Counted from the first letter of the stretch, positions 41,891 through 53,009 are shown. The stretch: 64,000 nucleotides of DNA from Diphasiastrum complanatum (GCA_029204225.1 CM055113.1:5804647-5868646), one strand, 5' to 3'. Made by a program: numbers and translations. Notes: a model not told the origin generated them from the letters alone.

Positions 41891-42730
41891 TGGTTAGCAA
41901 CTGTGCTAACACAGAGAAAATAAAAATAAAAAATAAAATAATAATAATAAAACTCCGTGGCATGTGTTTTGTAAGACCACGTATGAGTATCTGTCAATAA
42001 ACTTCAAGCCATGGCATGTGTTTTGTAAGTCCATGAGTAGAAGCTTAAATAATAATAAAATAGCTTAAACTTAGATTTAGAACTTAGACTTAGGAAACTT
42101 AAGATTAGAAATATTTTATCTTAAATTTTCCTAAGTTAAGAAATTTGAAGTTCTAAATCAATCCTAAGTTAGAAGTTCTTGAAAGGCTAGAAATAGATTA
42201 GTCTCATAAGTTAGTAGACACTTATGGAAGACCCTCCTTGCCATAAAAGGAGAGGTATTTGCATTGTAACCAACACTTTTGAGATTAAGCTATCTTGCTC
42301 TCTATTTTGGAGAATTATCATTCTATGTCATTTGTGTTTCCTTTGGAAAGGTGCATAGCTTGAGGGAAGGTGCTCGGGCCTCCTCTTGCCTCCTTTTCAT
42401 CGGTTTATTGTGGCATGTTCTTTATTGCTTATTTGCTTAATATTAGCCGCAATATCATTTTATTACCCTTTGGGTGTTAAGTAGAATTTCGATTAATCAC
42501 CTTGCTAGTTGGGTAAGCCTTAGCAAGAGTTTGTATTTTGTCATCTTAGATAGTTTCATTTCCGTTTCGAGCACTAGTTGGGTAAGCCTTAGTGCTTCCG
42601 TCATTACTTCTTATTTTTGCATTTCTGTTTAAAACTTGGTAGAAACTTAAACAGTGGACGAATCTTTACATCCCTATACTACACCCGTAAGTAGATCTAG
42701 CCACCGCACACACTAGAAATACTTCCAACA
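41891..42730 (+). repeat. Gypsy-C 3' LTR
   Basis: 840 bases, TGGTTAGCAACTG to TTCCAACA, homologous over its whole length to the inverted LTR at 28616-29439 and differing by an estimated 5 percent plus small indels. It has two hairpins: CTTGCTA/TAGCAAG (42501-42527) and GCACTA/TAGTGC (42571-42595), both around the loop GTTGGGTAAGCCT. Confidence 0.92.
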
Positions 42731-42762
42731 TTTTTCCAATTGAGCCTTAGGTGCTTGGTCAT

Positions 42763-43126
42763 CATTAGAGGAGTTTTGAGCTACAAAAAGACCCTTTAAG
42801 AATTCGTGCAAGATGTTGTTTATATTATTAAAATATTATAGCACTAATACTTTTGACTTGCCATAACTTTTTAATCGTAGCTCAAAAGTATGTCATTAAC
42901 ATATCATTGGAAAGCCCTTGTTGAGTGCTTTTCAATGCACCAAACAACGCTAAATTCGGACTTACCACTAAAAAGTTATGCCATTTTTAGTGTGGACTCA
43001 AAAAGTTACGTTACATAGATTTTAAATTTGAGTGTTTTGATTGGTCCATGTGTAAGAAAAAATTGAGAAAAATTATAAAAAGAATCTTCACAAAGGGTCT
43101 TTTTTGGATTTAGAACTCCTCTAATG
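42763..43126. mobile_element. MITE-like element with terminal inverted repeats
   Basis: 364 bases bounded by CATTAGAGGAGTT and AACTCCTCTAATG, perfect complements. The inverted match extends inward with some mismatches to AAAGACCCTTT / AAAGGGTCTTT (about 35 bases in total). No coding frame. A target duplication is not obvious. Non-autonomous DNA transposon by structure; superfamily not determined. Confidence 0.6.
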
Positions 43127-44075
43127 GATCCTTCAGTTTTTGTAACTGCCCTAACATCTTGTTGATATTTAATATCTCGCGTATATAAAAGGTGCACATT
43201 AGTGGTGTTAAGTATTCTGTAGCAGCTTCACGTTGACTCTTGTTCAGGTCATATTCTATGGTGTGAGCATGTGATTTTATATTAGATAATGACATTATCC
43301 AAGTCTCCTAATATATATCCTTAGATAAACAAGCTCTTATCTCAGGCTTCAAGCCTAAAATAAAGTGCATTGTGTTGAATTTCTCCACTGAATAACCATA
43401 TTTGTCCATTATCTGCTGGAAGTCGTCGAAATAGCTCTCCACGGTAGACATCTGTTGGGTAGAATGCCATACTTGGCCAGCTGATGCACTTTTGTACAAA
43501 GATTGGCCATTTATCAGTGGTAACATGAAATTCTTCACACTACATGCAATATTGCCACCAAATTTTGTATATCCATCAAGGTATGTTGCTGCAAATTGAA
43601 TCTTGTCATGGTCGCTATTTGGATGTGACTGAAAATACATGTCAAACTTGTCCAACCATGTTAATCTCACATCCATGTGAGCAATTCTACCATCGAATTT
43701 CTGGAAGATATGTTGTCTCTGCACCATTGTTGTTTCCACCATAGGCTGGAAAGACTATAGGTCCATATAAGGATATTGGTAAAAGTGACATTCTAATTGA
43801 TGTGAATTTAGCTGCTCATTGTCATTGTCACTACTATAAGCACCACCTCTTGGATTATGTTGACTGATTTGGTAAAATTGTTGATCATCATAATCATCAA
43901 AAAAAATTTCATTATGTTCCAGATAGTCTCCATACAACACTTGTTCGCACTGATTGGATTTGCCGCATTGATTGGATTCATCATCGTTGTGCTCATAGTC
44001 CTGATCTTCAAAATCATAGCTAGATTGATCCTCGTATTCAATGTCACTGTCATCTATGTATTCAAAATCAGAATC
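43127..44075 (-). pseudogene. Gypsy-G gag
   Basis: Read from 44075 leftward: an acidic, Asp/Glu/Gln/Tyr-rich N-terminal stretch (YGDYLEHNEIFFDDYDDQQF), a stop near 43757, then the capsid region (FDGRIAHMDVRLTWLDKF, FAATYLDGYTKFGGN, TVESYFDDFQQIMDKYGYS, FILGLKPEIRACLSK), typical of Retrotrans_gag. Beyond 43308 it becomes unreadable and meets the MITE edge near 43126. The N-terminus is cut by the Copia-8 LTR at 44076. A different gypsy family from Gypsy-A to Gypsy-C. Confidence 0.75.
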
Positions 44076-45335
44076 TGTTGGATTATTCTCCTTCTTACTA
44101 AGCGACTAATCAGTTTTAATTCTCATCCATTGTTTATCCAGTTCAGTGGTTTTTTTTCATGTTTTTATACAATTTGCATAATTACAAGTGTTTTTACACA
44201 GTCTGCAGAAATACACGAAGTTTGACAACAGTGTCCCATTTTCTCTCTCTAAAATCCAGATAGAGTCGCCTGTCAAGAATTACAAGTAAAATTACAGTGT
44301 TGCATTTTTCATAGTTTTGCGACATTGTCGCCTGTGAGAAATTATGTGTAAAAATGCAGTGTCGTCTTTTTTGCATTTTTTGCCTGTCAAGAATTGCGAG
44401 TAAAACTGTAGAGTCGCATTTTTTGCATTTTTCAAAGTGCCTCAAATGTTAAGGAAATGACTCTAGCAAAGTGTGGAGCTACCCCAATATTAAGGGAATG
44501 AGATTTCATGACACTGTCATCTTTTTTGCAAAAAGTTGACACTGTCGCCTTTTTGCAACATTTCGCATGTGACAGTTTTAGTTCATTTATGCAGACAGAC
44601 TATTTACGGGCAATTTTCACCACTTATCAGCAATCAATTTCTGAGAAGGAACTGGATGAATGCCAATGGACTCCACAGGATGAATGCCAGCGGACTCTAG
44701 CCAACTGGCAATCGCATTTGACGACCTAATTACTTAGTATAAATCAATTGTTCATACATCTCATTAGTTAACGAATCAACATTGTGAATTGTGAAGGAGT
44801 TGATTGGTATTACACGACACTTCCTATGCCCTCATCAAGCAGATCGTTAACAATCAAAAAGTATTGTAGTTAGCTCTCTATCAAGTTTTCAAGCTTGAAC
44901 TCTCTTGAGCATTCTAGCTTAGTCTTTTAGAGATTTATTTTAGATTTGATATTGTGCTACTGCTTATTAACAGAGCTGCTTATTATCGAACTTATTCTCA
45001 GTTACTCAGAGACAACTTAGAGTGCGCGGTTTCTATCCGCTATTGTCTTGCACTCATTAACATCTAATTTTGTTTTCTGAATCAATACTATTTCTGATTG
45101 TGTTCAGTATATGTCAGAATGCATGCATCTTTGTAATGCTTTTGAAATTGATAGAAATTGTTTGAGAATTCAATACTTTATGTTTGGCTATGTAATCACT
45201 TGGTATCTAGTGAAAGTTAGTTGCTAAAGATTGAACGTGATTTCCATCACTACTGCTTTGTTCAATTTTTGATAGACATAGTCATGCATTGGAAGTAGGA
45301 AGTTTTCGCATTCCATTATTTACCTATTTTCGACA
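44076..45335 (+). repeat. Copia-8 5' LTR
   Basis: 1260 bases, TGTTGGATTATTC to TTTTCGACA, the longest LTR here. It holds repeated words such as ACACTGTCGCCT and GAATTACAAGTAAAA in its first 500 bases. Its partner begins at 47049 and is broken into pieces by two later insertions. Confidence 0.85.
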
Positions 45336-45419
45336 TGATATCAGAGCTTACCTACATGGTATCAGAGCATACCTGCATGGTATCATATTATACTACCATA
45401 GTATCAGTACTAGATCACT
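45336..45419 (+). promoter_or_regulatory. Copia-8 primer site within a 21-bp tandem array
   Basis: TGATATCAGAGC (45336), TGGTATCAGAGC (45357), TGGTATCAT (45378) and TAGTATCAG (45399) recur at an exact 21-base period, joined by CATACCTGCA-type spacers. The first directly follows the LTR and the second is the perfect initiator-Met tRNA site. Confidence 0.8.
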
Positions 45420-45629
45420 ACTTCTTAATCTGAACCGTCACGATATCAGACTTGTGATTTCTATCAGGGCCTAATACTATTTGATATTAAAGCGAAAGCT
45501 CTAATACTTGATATCTTTCGTGATATCAAATTGATATCAAACTCTTCAGTTCCTTTCAACCTTTCGGTATCAGAGAATTGATTCTCTACATCTTAGCGTC
45601 ATCGATACAATCGATAGACTAAGTTCTAG
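45420..45629 (+). other. Copia-8 leader
   Basis: About 210 non-coding bases up to the gag ATG, with further GATATCA/GGTATCAGAG words (45439, 45535, 45571) that continue the theme of the array less regularly. Confidence 0.5.
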
Positions 45630-45770
45630 ATGGATTCTCAAAGTAAAGCTGGTCTTATCGCAGACAAGTTAAATGGATCCAATTATCATTTTTGGAGATT
45701 TAAGATGAAGACCTTGCTAATCTCCAATGAGTTATGGGATGTTGTTACAGGTACAAAAGTAAAAACCTAA
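45630..45770 (+). pseudogene. Copia-8 gag N-terminus
   Basis: ATG at 45630: MDSQSKAGLIADKLNGSNYH, then FWRFKMKTLLISNELWDVVTGT. Clearly the same gag type as Copia-6. It ends at about 45770 in a stop, and the sequence continues directly as RT, so the rest of gag, protease and integrase is deleted. Confidence 0.83.
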
Positions 45771-45784
45771 AGACGACACAGGAG

Positions 45785-47040
45785 CTCTAGTAGTCAAGCA
45801 TTCCTCTATTCGACTTTTGCTATCATTTGCCGCTACAACAGATTTGGAAATACATCAAATGGATGTACAGACAACATATCTCAATGGATTTTTGTCAAGG
45901 GTAAACACAATCATGTGTGTAGACTCCATAAGACACTTTATGGCTTGAATTAATCTGTTCGAGCATGGTTTCAGAGGATCAATACTTTCCTTATTGATCA
46001 TGGCTACACACCTAGCTCTTCAGATTCTAATTCTACTTCAAAGTAGTGTAGCAATCTTTTATCATTATCACTCTATATGTGGATGATACATTGCTTTTCA
46101 GCCATAGTACCAATTTGATAAAAGAGGCCAAGACAATGCTATCTTCCAAATTTGACATGATCGATCTGGGCGAAGCTTATTTGTACCTTGATATTCAAAT
46201 CCACAGAGACAGAAATCAAAAGTTGATGTACAATAGAGGTACATCTACAATATGTTAGTCAGATATATTGCAAGTTACTCTCTCACCAATGGAACCAGGT
46301 CTCAAATTGTCAAAGGACCAATGTCCCCAAACAATTCATGAGAAGCAGCAAATGTGTGAGTATCCTTACCATTCTCTTATAGGATCTCTTATGTATGCCA
46401 TTTTGTACCAGGCCAGACATAGCTTTTGCAGTCAGCTCTCTCAATCAGTTTATGACTAACCCTGGTGTAACACATTGGAAGGCTCTTATCAGAATCATGA
46501 AATATCTTTGAGCTACTATGGACTTTTGCATTTGTTATGGAGCAATCAGCAATGACAAACTCAATTTACTCAATGGTTACACATATGCAAGTTGGGCAAG
46601 AGATGTAGACACTCGTAAATCTACTTCCGGATTTACATTCTTCCTCAACAATGGTCCAATTTTCTGGAACAGTTGCAAGCAATCTTTGATAGCTCTATCT
46701 TCCACTGAATCAAAGTATATTGCAGCCTCACAAGCTACTAGTTGAGAAACTTACTTTTAAATATCGGTCTGAATTAATATGTTCGGACATTATTATTTTG
46801 TGATAATCAAAGTGCCATTGTCTTATCAGCCAATCCTAGATTTCATTCTAGGACTAAGCACATTGAACTGAAGTATCATTTTATCATAAACAAAGTTCTC
46901 AATGAAGAGGTCAGATTGCAGTACTGTAGAACGCAAGATATGATAGCAGATATTTTTACCGAACCATTAAGCTTGGAAGCACACAAAAGATTTTGTATAG
47001 AACTAAGTTTGAAGGTCAAGGCATTCAAGGATTCAGATTA
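45785..47040 (+). pseudogene. Copia-8 reverse transcriptase and RNase H
   Basis: RT fragments: IRLLLSFAATTDLEIHQMDV (catalytic Asp), TLYGLN-type, YVDDTLLFSH near 46075, KFDMIDLGEAYLYLDIQIHR, then the open segment 46268-46459 (LSPMEPGLKLSKDQCPQT, PYHSLIGSLMYAIL). RNase H: NGYTYASWARDVDTRKST (46518-46745), LSSTESKYIAASQAT, DNQSAIVLSANPRFHSRTKH and MIADIFTEPLSLEAHKRF. Many frameshifts and stops. AGGGGGAG at 47041-47048 is the polypurine tract. Confidence 0.83.
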
Positions 47041-47048
47041 AGGGGGAG

Positions 47049-47413
47049 TGTTGGATTATTCTTCTTCTTACTAATCGACTAATCGGTTTTAATCCTCATC
47101 CATTGTTTATTCAAATCTGTGGATTTTCCCGTGTTTTTATATAGTCTGCAGAATTATAAGTGTTTTTACATAGTCTACAGAAATACATGAAGTTTGACAA
47201 CAGTGTCATATTTTCTCTCTCTACAATCCAGACAGTGTCGTTTGTCAAGAATTACAAGTAAAATTACAGTGTCGCATTTTTCGCAATTTTTTGACACTGT
47301 CATCTGTGAGGAATTACGTGTAGAAATGCAGTGTCACCTTTTCGCATTTTTTGCTTGTCAAGAATTGCGAGGAGTCGCATTTTTCAAAGTGTCTCAAATG
47401 TTAAGGAAATGAC
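47049..47413 (+). repeat. Copia-8 3' LTR, segment 1
   Basis: Starts TGTTGGATTATTC like 44076 and matches it to about 44464, then is interrupted by Copia-9 after the target copy ATGAC (47409-47413). It continues at 52686. Confidence 0.88.
47409..47413. other. Copia-9 target site duplication (left copy)
   Basis: ATGAC here and at 52686-52690. Joining across restores the uninterrupted Copia-8 LTR (GGAAATGACTCT at 44456-44463). Confidence 0.92.
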
Positions 47414-48241
47414 CGTGAAATATGCAAAAATAAGCTTGGTAGAGGCCAAAAATCTTGTATATAGATAAACACACATGTGTGGAGCCTATTCCCACTTGTA
47501 AAACTAGTGTACTTGTCATGTACCATAATCATATAGGATGTACATATGATTTAATTCAAGTTCTAGTGGCTAAAAAGGCCAAAAACTAGTTTTCTAGACA
47601 TATGACACATGGCAGCAATCTATTGATTGCATGAGCCACATCCTTTGGTTAGGTGTCATATCCCATGTGTAGAGGACAGCTCACATGTGTGGAATAAGCT
47701 GAAGTAGACGAATTTGACTTCTAGAAGATTTTCAAGTAGATCTCCATATAGAAGGAAAATGGACCAAAAGTGCTCAAAATAGAAGGTTTTGTCCAAGTGT
47801 CAGTTTTGCATGATGAATCATCATATGACAAAGCACCTTCACACATGTGGGATCAAAGGGATGATCAATACCACGAGCTCCCACTTATTGTATATATAGA
47901 GCCACATTTGGCCATAATCAGTGTGAGACACCAATCTTGGTTTTGGAAGCAATTTTGAGTGATTCTCTCCATTTGTCTACATTTGTTTTGATTGTTTTGA
48001 GGTTCTATCATGTACTTGATTTTCAAGTTGGAGTCCATACACAGACAGTGTTTCACACGTGTGAAACCATAAAGTACACTTACCTCCAATTAATGATTGT
48101 TCTTGTGAGGATTTTGTGTCTAGAATTGATCTAGATTGATCTGAATCTAAAGAAGATTGATAGATCAAGTAATCTGAAAACCAATCCCTCTTGAGGATCA
48201 GATTAGGATCCAATCTTGGTCCTTTTTGTACTTTTTTCACA
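47414..48241 (+). repeat. Copia-9 5' LTR
   Basis: 828 bases, CGTGAAATATGC (canonical TG changed to CG) to TTTTTTCACA. The partner is 51854-52685, very similar, with a handful of substitutions and 1-3 base indels. TGTATATATAGAG promoter motif at about 47890. TTTCACACGTGTGAAA at 48051-48066. Confidence 0.93.
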
Positions 48242-48260
48242 TGGTATCAGAGCCTAGTAC
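48242..48260 (+). promoter_or_regulatory. Copia-9 primer binding site
   Basis: TGGTATCAGAGCCTAGTAC directly after the LTR, initiator-Met tRNA type. Confidence 0.92.
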
Positions 48261-49919
48261 AAGAGGTTTTGTTGAAATTGATAGGGTTAATCCAAATCAA
48301 AGCCAAAATTAGCAGTTTTTTGGAAACTAGTCAAATTTTGTGTTGCGAGTTGGATTTGATAGCTATCCTTAAAATTTTTTGTCCAGATCTTGTTGTGGGC
48401 TATAGGAACCCTTTTCACACGTGTGAGGCCGTACAGCTCCGTTTTTGGCTAAGAAAATTCAAAAAATTGTAGAATTTGACTCACATACCCAATTTGAGTG
48501 ATTTTTGGTGCAAAATCAAGCATTTTCTATAGAGAATCTAATACCTTGATTAGTTCTTGGATTAGATCAGCCAAGAAATTAAATTTGAAGCTTGAATTAG
48601 GTGCATTAATTGATTATCTCTGATTTTTTGAGTGTATGTTGAAGTTAAGAGAGATTTTGCTAAAAATCATAGATTAAGGAGTGATATGCAAGGTGAGAGG
48701 TTGAAATCCATTGTACCATCACTCTAGATTTGTTCAAGAGTGATAGGTTCAAGTTTAGAAGCATCAATTTGCTAGAAAAACATCTTTGGATTTTTCCTCC
48801 AAGTGAAACCTTTGAGAGTTTCTAGTGCATATAGAGCATCTATGCAAATCTTTTGTAGAATTTGACATAGATTGGCTTAAATTGAGAGTTCTAGAAAAGA
48901 GATTGAGATCCAAGTCACATTGTTCAACCCTACTCAATTTGTTTGAGTGATTGTGAGGTTTGAAAAGAGTCATTAAGGTGTCTATGGCAAATGTGTAGAG
49001 AGAGATCCAATTTTCTAAGAGTTCCTTCCTTTGTAGAGGGCAAGATCTAGAAGCTCATTTTGAGTTGTTATTGGTGAAGAATTTGTCTTCTCCTAGGTGA
49101 TCAAATCTTTCTAAGTGGTATTATCTCTTTGAAGCACAATATCTTAGTGAGAAAAATCACAACTTTTGATTTTGAATTTCATTCCAATTCTTAAAAGGTA
49201 GAGTAATTGGTGGAATCCAATAGGAGTGATTGAATTCAATTTGTTGAGCAAAAATTGACATAGTATTTATGAAACTCAAATTAGTTCTATTCAACTTTCT
49301 TTGTGAGAGTGTGAGGGTCAATTTGTGATCCCATTGGATGTCTAGAATGAGGAGGAGTCCATATTTGAGTATTCATGCATGGTTGAGATCTTTGTGAATC
49401 TCTAGTTGTCTAATCTTTTAGCTTTGTGAAAAATTGGTGGTATAGTTTGTTTTCAAATCAAATCAAATTCATTCTAAATCTCAAGAGTGAGATTATTAGG
49501 GTCAAGAGTGAGTCCAAAAGAAGTAATTAAGTTTGATTTTCATGTATTTGAAACAAAACCCATCTTTTGTTCAAGAATCTCAAGTGTTGAGAGAACTAGT
49601 CAAGTGAAAAGGAAAATCTAGGTGTCAAATCTTTTTCATATCCATTTCAACTTTCAAAAGAAAGAGTAATTGGTATTTGATGAGTCCAATAGGAGATTGG
49701 ATCTGATTTCTTTAGTGATTTGATTCAAAGATTGTGTGCTTTTGTCTTAATGATCAAAGCAAAGTTTCCAAGTGACTAGTCATTACTGTGAAGATTGATT
49801 CTTAGGTTTGTGAGCTAGATCTTTTGTAGATCATTCTAGATTATTGAAGATGTTCAAATCTAGTCTCTTGAAAGTCACAAATTACATTTGTAGAATCATG
49901 TCACAAGTTTTTATTCACA
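48261..49919 (+). other. Copia-9 long leader
   Basis: About 1.66 kb without coding sense, twice the Copia-2 leader. It includes TTTTCACACGTGTGAGGCCG at about 48412-48431, echoing the LTR palindrome. Repeated Phe/Leu-rich chance frames only. Confidence 0.55.
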
Positions 49920-50521
49920 TGGCATCAATAGGTGGCATCCTATTGAAGGAAAGAAAGGATCCTGAGTGCAACCTTTGTGGCAAGGGAGGATATTTTTTCT
50001 CAAGATGCTACAAAAAGAAGACCAGTCCGTCCAAGGAGAACCAAAGCAAGGAGGCCGAGGTGAAGGATGGAGCTTCAAGTTCAAAATGCAAATACAAGAA
50101 GGACAATTCCAAGGATGGGTGTTTCCTTTGTGGAAAGGTGAAGGAGGCTTGGAGTCTCACAAGGACTTGCAAGATTTGTCTTCAAGAGTCCATCACAACA
50201 CATGTCAAATCTTTTGAAATTTTTCATTTGGAAGTGCATTGTTTGGTTCAAGATGCAAAGATAGATGTCACTTTCATGAAAGTAGCTTGGATTTATTTTA
50301 TGTCCTTGGAAAGTATTTTGCTTGGAACTTTGGACAAGTTCAAACTTATTGCTATTATCCAAGAGAAATCAATCAAGAATAAGGAGCAATCACAGAATGA
50401 AAATAGTTTGATTTATGCTCTCATGTCAACTTATGAAGAACCATTTTGCTTTGAAGAGATTTTTGTATCTCAAAGGTGGATTAAGACAATACTAGTTGAG
50501 TGCAATATGTTTTCCTTGTAA
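49920..50521 (+). pseudogene. Copia-9 rearranged gag and RT start
   Basis: The open frame begins further upstream at 49844, but the recognisable start is MASIGGILLK at 49920, a gag N-terminus. It jumps within ten residues to a zinc knuckle CNLCGKGGYFFSRCYKKK (histidine replaced), then EVKDGASSSKCKYKKDNS and a second half-knuckle CFLCGKVKEAW. Copia-13 has these pieces once and in the order EVESKDGASSSK then CFFCGKKGHFASEC. The capsid is deleted and the knuckle region is partly duplicated. Near the end, YEEPFCFEEIFVSQRW resembles the start of RT (LEEPTCFEEAIKSQSW in Copia-13). Protease and integrase are missing. Confidence 0.65.
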
Positions 50522-51420
50522 GCTTACATTAGTTATGAAGTCAAGGAAATGGAAATATCTTTATAATGTAGGATATTTTGGTTTCAATAAGATCATGAAT
50601 GATGTGTTCATTCACAAAGATGAAAATTGTAAGTTTTCAATCTTAAAGGCAAGTTGTAAACTTCTTATGAGAATAAGTGAAGCATCCAAAGTGGACACTT
50701 ATATCCATAAGCAAGTAGTTAGCCTTATTGAGATGGAAATGCCTTTTGATTTCAATATTAGAAAAATCATGCCAAGTTGTGGTGATTTTTGGACTTATGT
50801 TTCTAGCATAAGTAATTTTGATAATCATAGGAAGTGCATATTGTGTGGTCATAATTGTTGTGATCATTATGAGACATGGAGGTCTCGGATTTCCATCAAG
50901 AAGGAGCACCATGAAGAGGACCTTAAAGAATCATCTAAGTTTCAAGTGTGCCTAGGATTGAGGAGGAGAGATCTTCTCAAGTTGTGATTCCAATAAGAAA
51001 CTCAAGAAATATGGTTGATTCCATGTGGCTCACATTTCAAGGGAATGAGGAGCATATCTCATGTGGTATACATCTCATACTTACTTCTCTTATGTCATTT
51101 GATAAATCAATTTGCTTTAGTGAGATCATTGCATCTCCAAATTGGAGTAAAGCCATATTAGTTGAGTATGAAGTCTCTCTTGAGAACATAGATGTTCTTA
51201 AAAGGTTGAAATTGATTTTAAATCAATTAGAAAGAAAATGCTTATTTCATCAAATGTATGCTCTTGAGTCATGTAAGAGCAAAAGTGATTCGTTCACTCA
51301 TAGTTTGAAAATTTGTATTGAGGCAAATTGTAAACACTTTATGAGAGTAAGTGAATCATCTTCTAAAGACACTTATCTCCATAATGAAGTATTTAGCCTC
51401 ATTGGATCTAAGATTAACAT
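50424..51420 (+). pseudogene. Copia-9 two tandem diverged RT N-terminal modules
   Basis: Module A (about 50424-50760) and module B (about 51090-51420) share order and spacing. CFEEIFVSQRWIKTILVE matches CFSEIIASPNWSKAILVE, and about 57 residues later CKLLMRISEASKVDTYIH matches CKHFMRVSESSSKDTYLH, followed by KQVVSLI and NEVFSLI. Both look like a strongly diverged copia RT finger region, in which the usual motifs are an EEP-CFxEA start and a later DYDETFSLVAK. No YVDD-containing part follows. A CILCGHNCCDHY segment lies between them. Non-functional as an RT. Function, if any, unknown. Confidence 0.5.
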
Positions 51421-51853
51421 GGTAAACAAGCATGAAGATATGATGCAAACACTTTGTTATTATAGCATGCATAGTCTTGCCAATTTGGATAGGTCTAATT
51501 CTCTAGATCATGGTAACATGATGTTAGATCTTTGTGATCCTAATAAGTCAAGAAGAAATCTTTATTTTCTCATGGAGGAGCATGCACATGAAGAAGGAGC
51601 AAGCCTCAAAGTCAAGCATCTACATGAAATTGGGAAGGAATCAATTTCGAAGATGTTAGGATGGTGCAAAGCTCTCAAGTTCATCAAAGATGTCAACATC
51701 AAAGAAGCACTATCATGGATATGGTGATTTCAAATCAACATCAAGCTCATTGGCTGATCTTCACACCTTTTGGACCAGCAAAGACCAATTCAGCTCATGG
51801 AGTCAAGTTCAAGGTCATCATGTTTTCCATCAAGCTAGATTTTTGAGGAGGAG
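51421..51853 (+). pseudogene. Copia-9 3' coding remnant and RNase H end
   Basis: Open to 51727 (MMLDLCDPNKSRRNLYFLME, SISKMLGWCKALKFIKD), without clear motifs. In another frame, SSSLADLHTFWTSKDQFSSW near 51745-51805 matches the ADLLTKPL-type terminus of copia RNase H. GAGGAGGAG at 51845-51853 is the polypurine tract. Confidence 0.55.
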
Positions 51854-52685
51854 TGTGAAAAATGCAAAAATAAGCTTGGTAGAGGCCAAAAATCTTGTAT
51901 ATAGATAAACACACATGTGTGGAGCCTGTTCCCACTTGTGAAACTAGTGTACTTGTCATGTACCATAATCATATAGGATGTACATATAATTTAATTCAAG
52001 TTCTAGTGGCTAAAAAGGCCAAAAACTAGTTTTCTAGACATATGACACATGGCAGCAATCTATTGATTGCATGAGCCACATCCTTTGGTTAGGTGTCATA
52101 TATCATGTGTAGAGGACAGCTCACATGTGTGGAATAAGCTGAAGTAGACTAATTTTGACTTCTAGAAGATTTTCAAGTAGATCTCCATATAGAAGGAAAA
52201 TGGACCAAAAGTGCTCAAAATAGAAGGTTTTGTCCAAGTGTCAGTTTTGCATGATGAATCATCATATGACAAAGCACCTTCACACATGTGGGATCAAAGG
52301 GATGATCAGTACCACGAGCTCCCACTTATTGTATATATAGAGCCACATTTGGCCATAATCAGTGTGAGACACCAATCTTGGTTTTGGAAGCAATTTTGAG
52401 TGATTCTCTCCATTTGTCTACATTTGTTTTGATTGTTTTGAGGTTCTATTAATGTGTACTTGATTTTCAGGTTGGATTCCATACTCAGACAGTGTTTCAC
52501 ATGTGTGAAACCATAAAATACACTTACCTTCAATTAATGATTGTTCTTGTGAGGATTTTGTGTCTAGAATTGATCTAGATTGATCTTAATCTGAAGTAGA
52601 TTGATAGATCAAGTAATCTGACAACCAATCCCTCTTGAGGATCAGATTTGGATCCACTCTTGGTCCTTTTTGTACTTTTTGCACA
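51854..52685 (+). repeat. Copia-9 3' LTR
   Basis: 832 bases, TGTGAAAAATGC to TTTTTGCACA. The palindrome is altered to TTTCACATGTGTGAAA at about 52495. Followed by the right target copy ATGAC. Confidence 0.93.
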
Positions 52686-52690
52686 ATGAC

Positions 52691-52933
52691 TCTGGCAAAG
52701 TGTGGAGCTACCCCAATATTAAAGAAATGAGATTTTATGACACTATCGTCTTATTCGCAAAAAGTCGACATTGTCATCTTTTTGCAACTCTATCACCTAT
52801 GGCAGTTTTAGTTCACTGTTTATGATCAATTTTCACCGCTTATCAACAATCAATTCTTGAGAAGGAACTGGATGAATGCCAGCGGACTCCAGTCAACTGG
52901 CAATCGCATTTGACGACCTAATTACTTAGTATA
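52691..52933 (+). repeat. Copia-8 3' LTR, segment 2
   Basis: Matches 44461-44740 of the 5' LTR with a small deletion. Interrupted again at 52934 by Copia-10 after GTATA. Confidence 0.88.
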
Positions 52934-53009
52934 TGTCAGAAATGGTGAACTCCTGCAACTTTGTTGCAGCACGAAGGTCGAACAAGAACAATTCGCGATA
53001 GTCAATGTG
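52934..53009 (+). repeat. Copia-10 5' LTR, truncated
   Basis: TGTCAGAAATGGTGAACTCC and the following 56 bases match the start of the 55177 LTR. At about 53009 (GTCAATGTG) the sequence passes directly into integrase coding, so the rest of the LTR, the primer site, gag, protease and half of integrase are deleted. Confidence 0.88.

Noticed and set aside
45336-45419. tRNA gene fragment explaining the repeated TATCAGAGC
   Set aside because: Only the 3'-end complement of initiator tRNA is present and it lies exactly at the LTR edge. No cloverleaf or A/B boxes.
47770-47958. Identical 62-codon frames at 47770-47958 and 52211-52399
   Set aside because: They are the two LTRs of Copia-9, not a conserved small gene.
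50081-50362. Minus-strand frame within Copia-9
   Set aside because: Shadow of the rearranged gag/RT frame; no motifs of its own.
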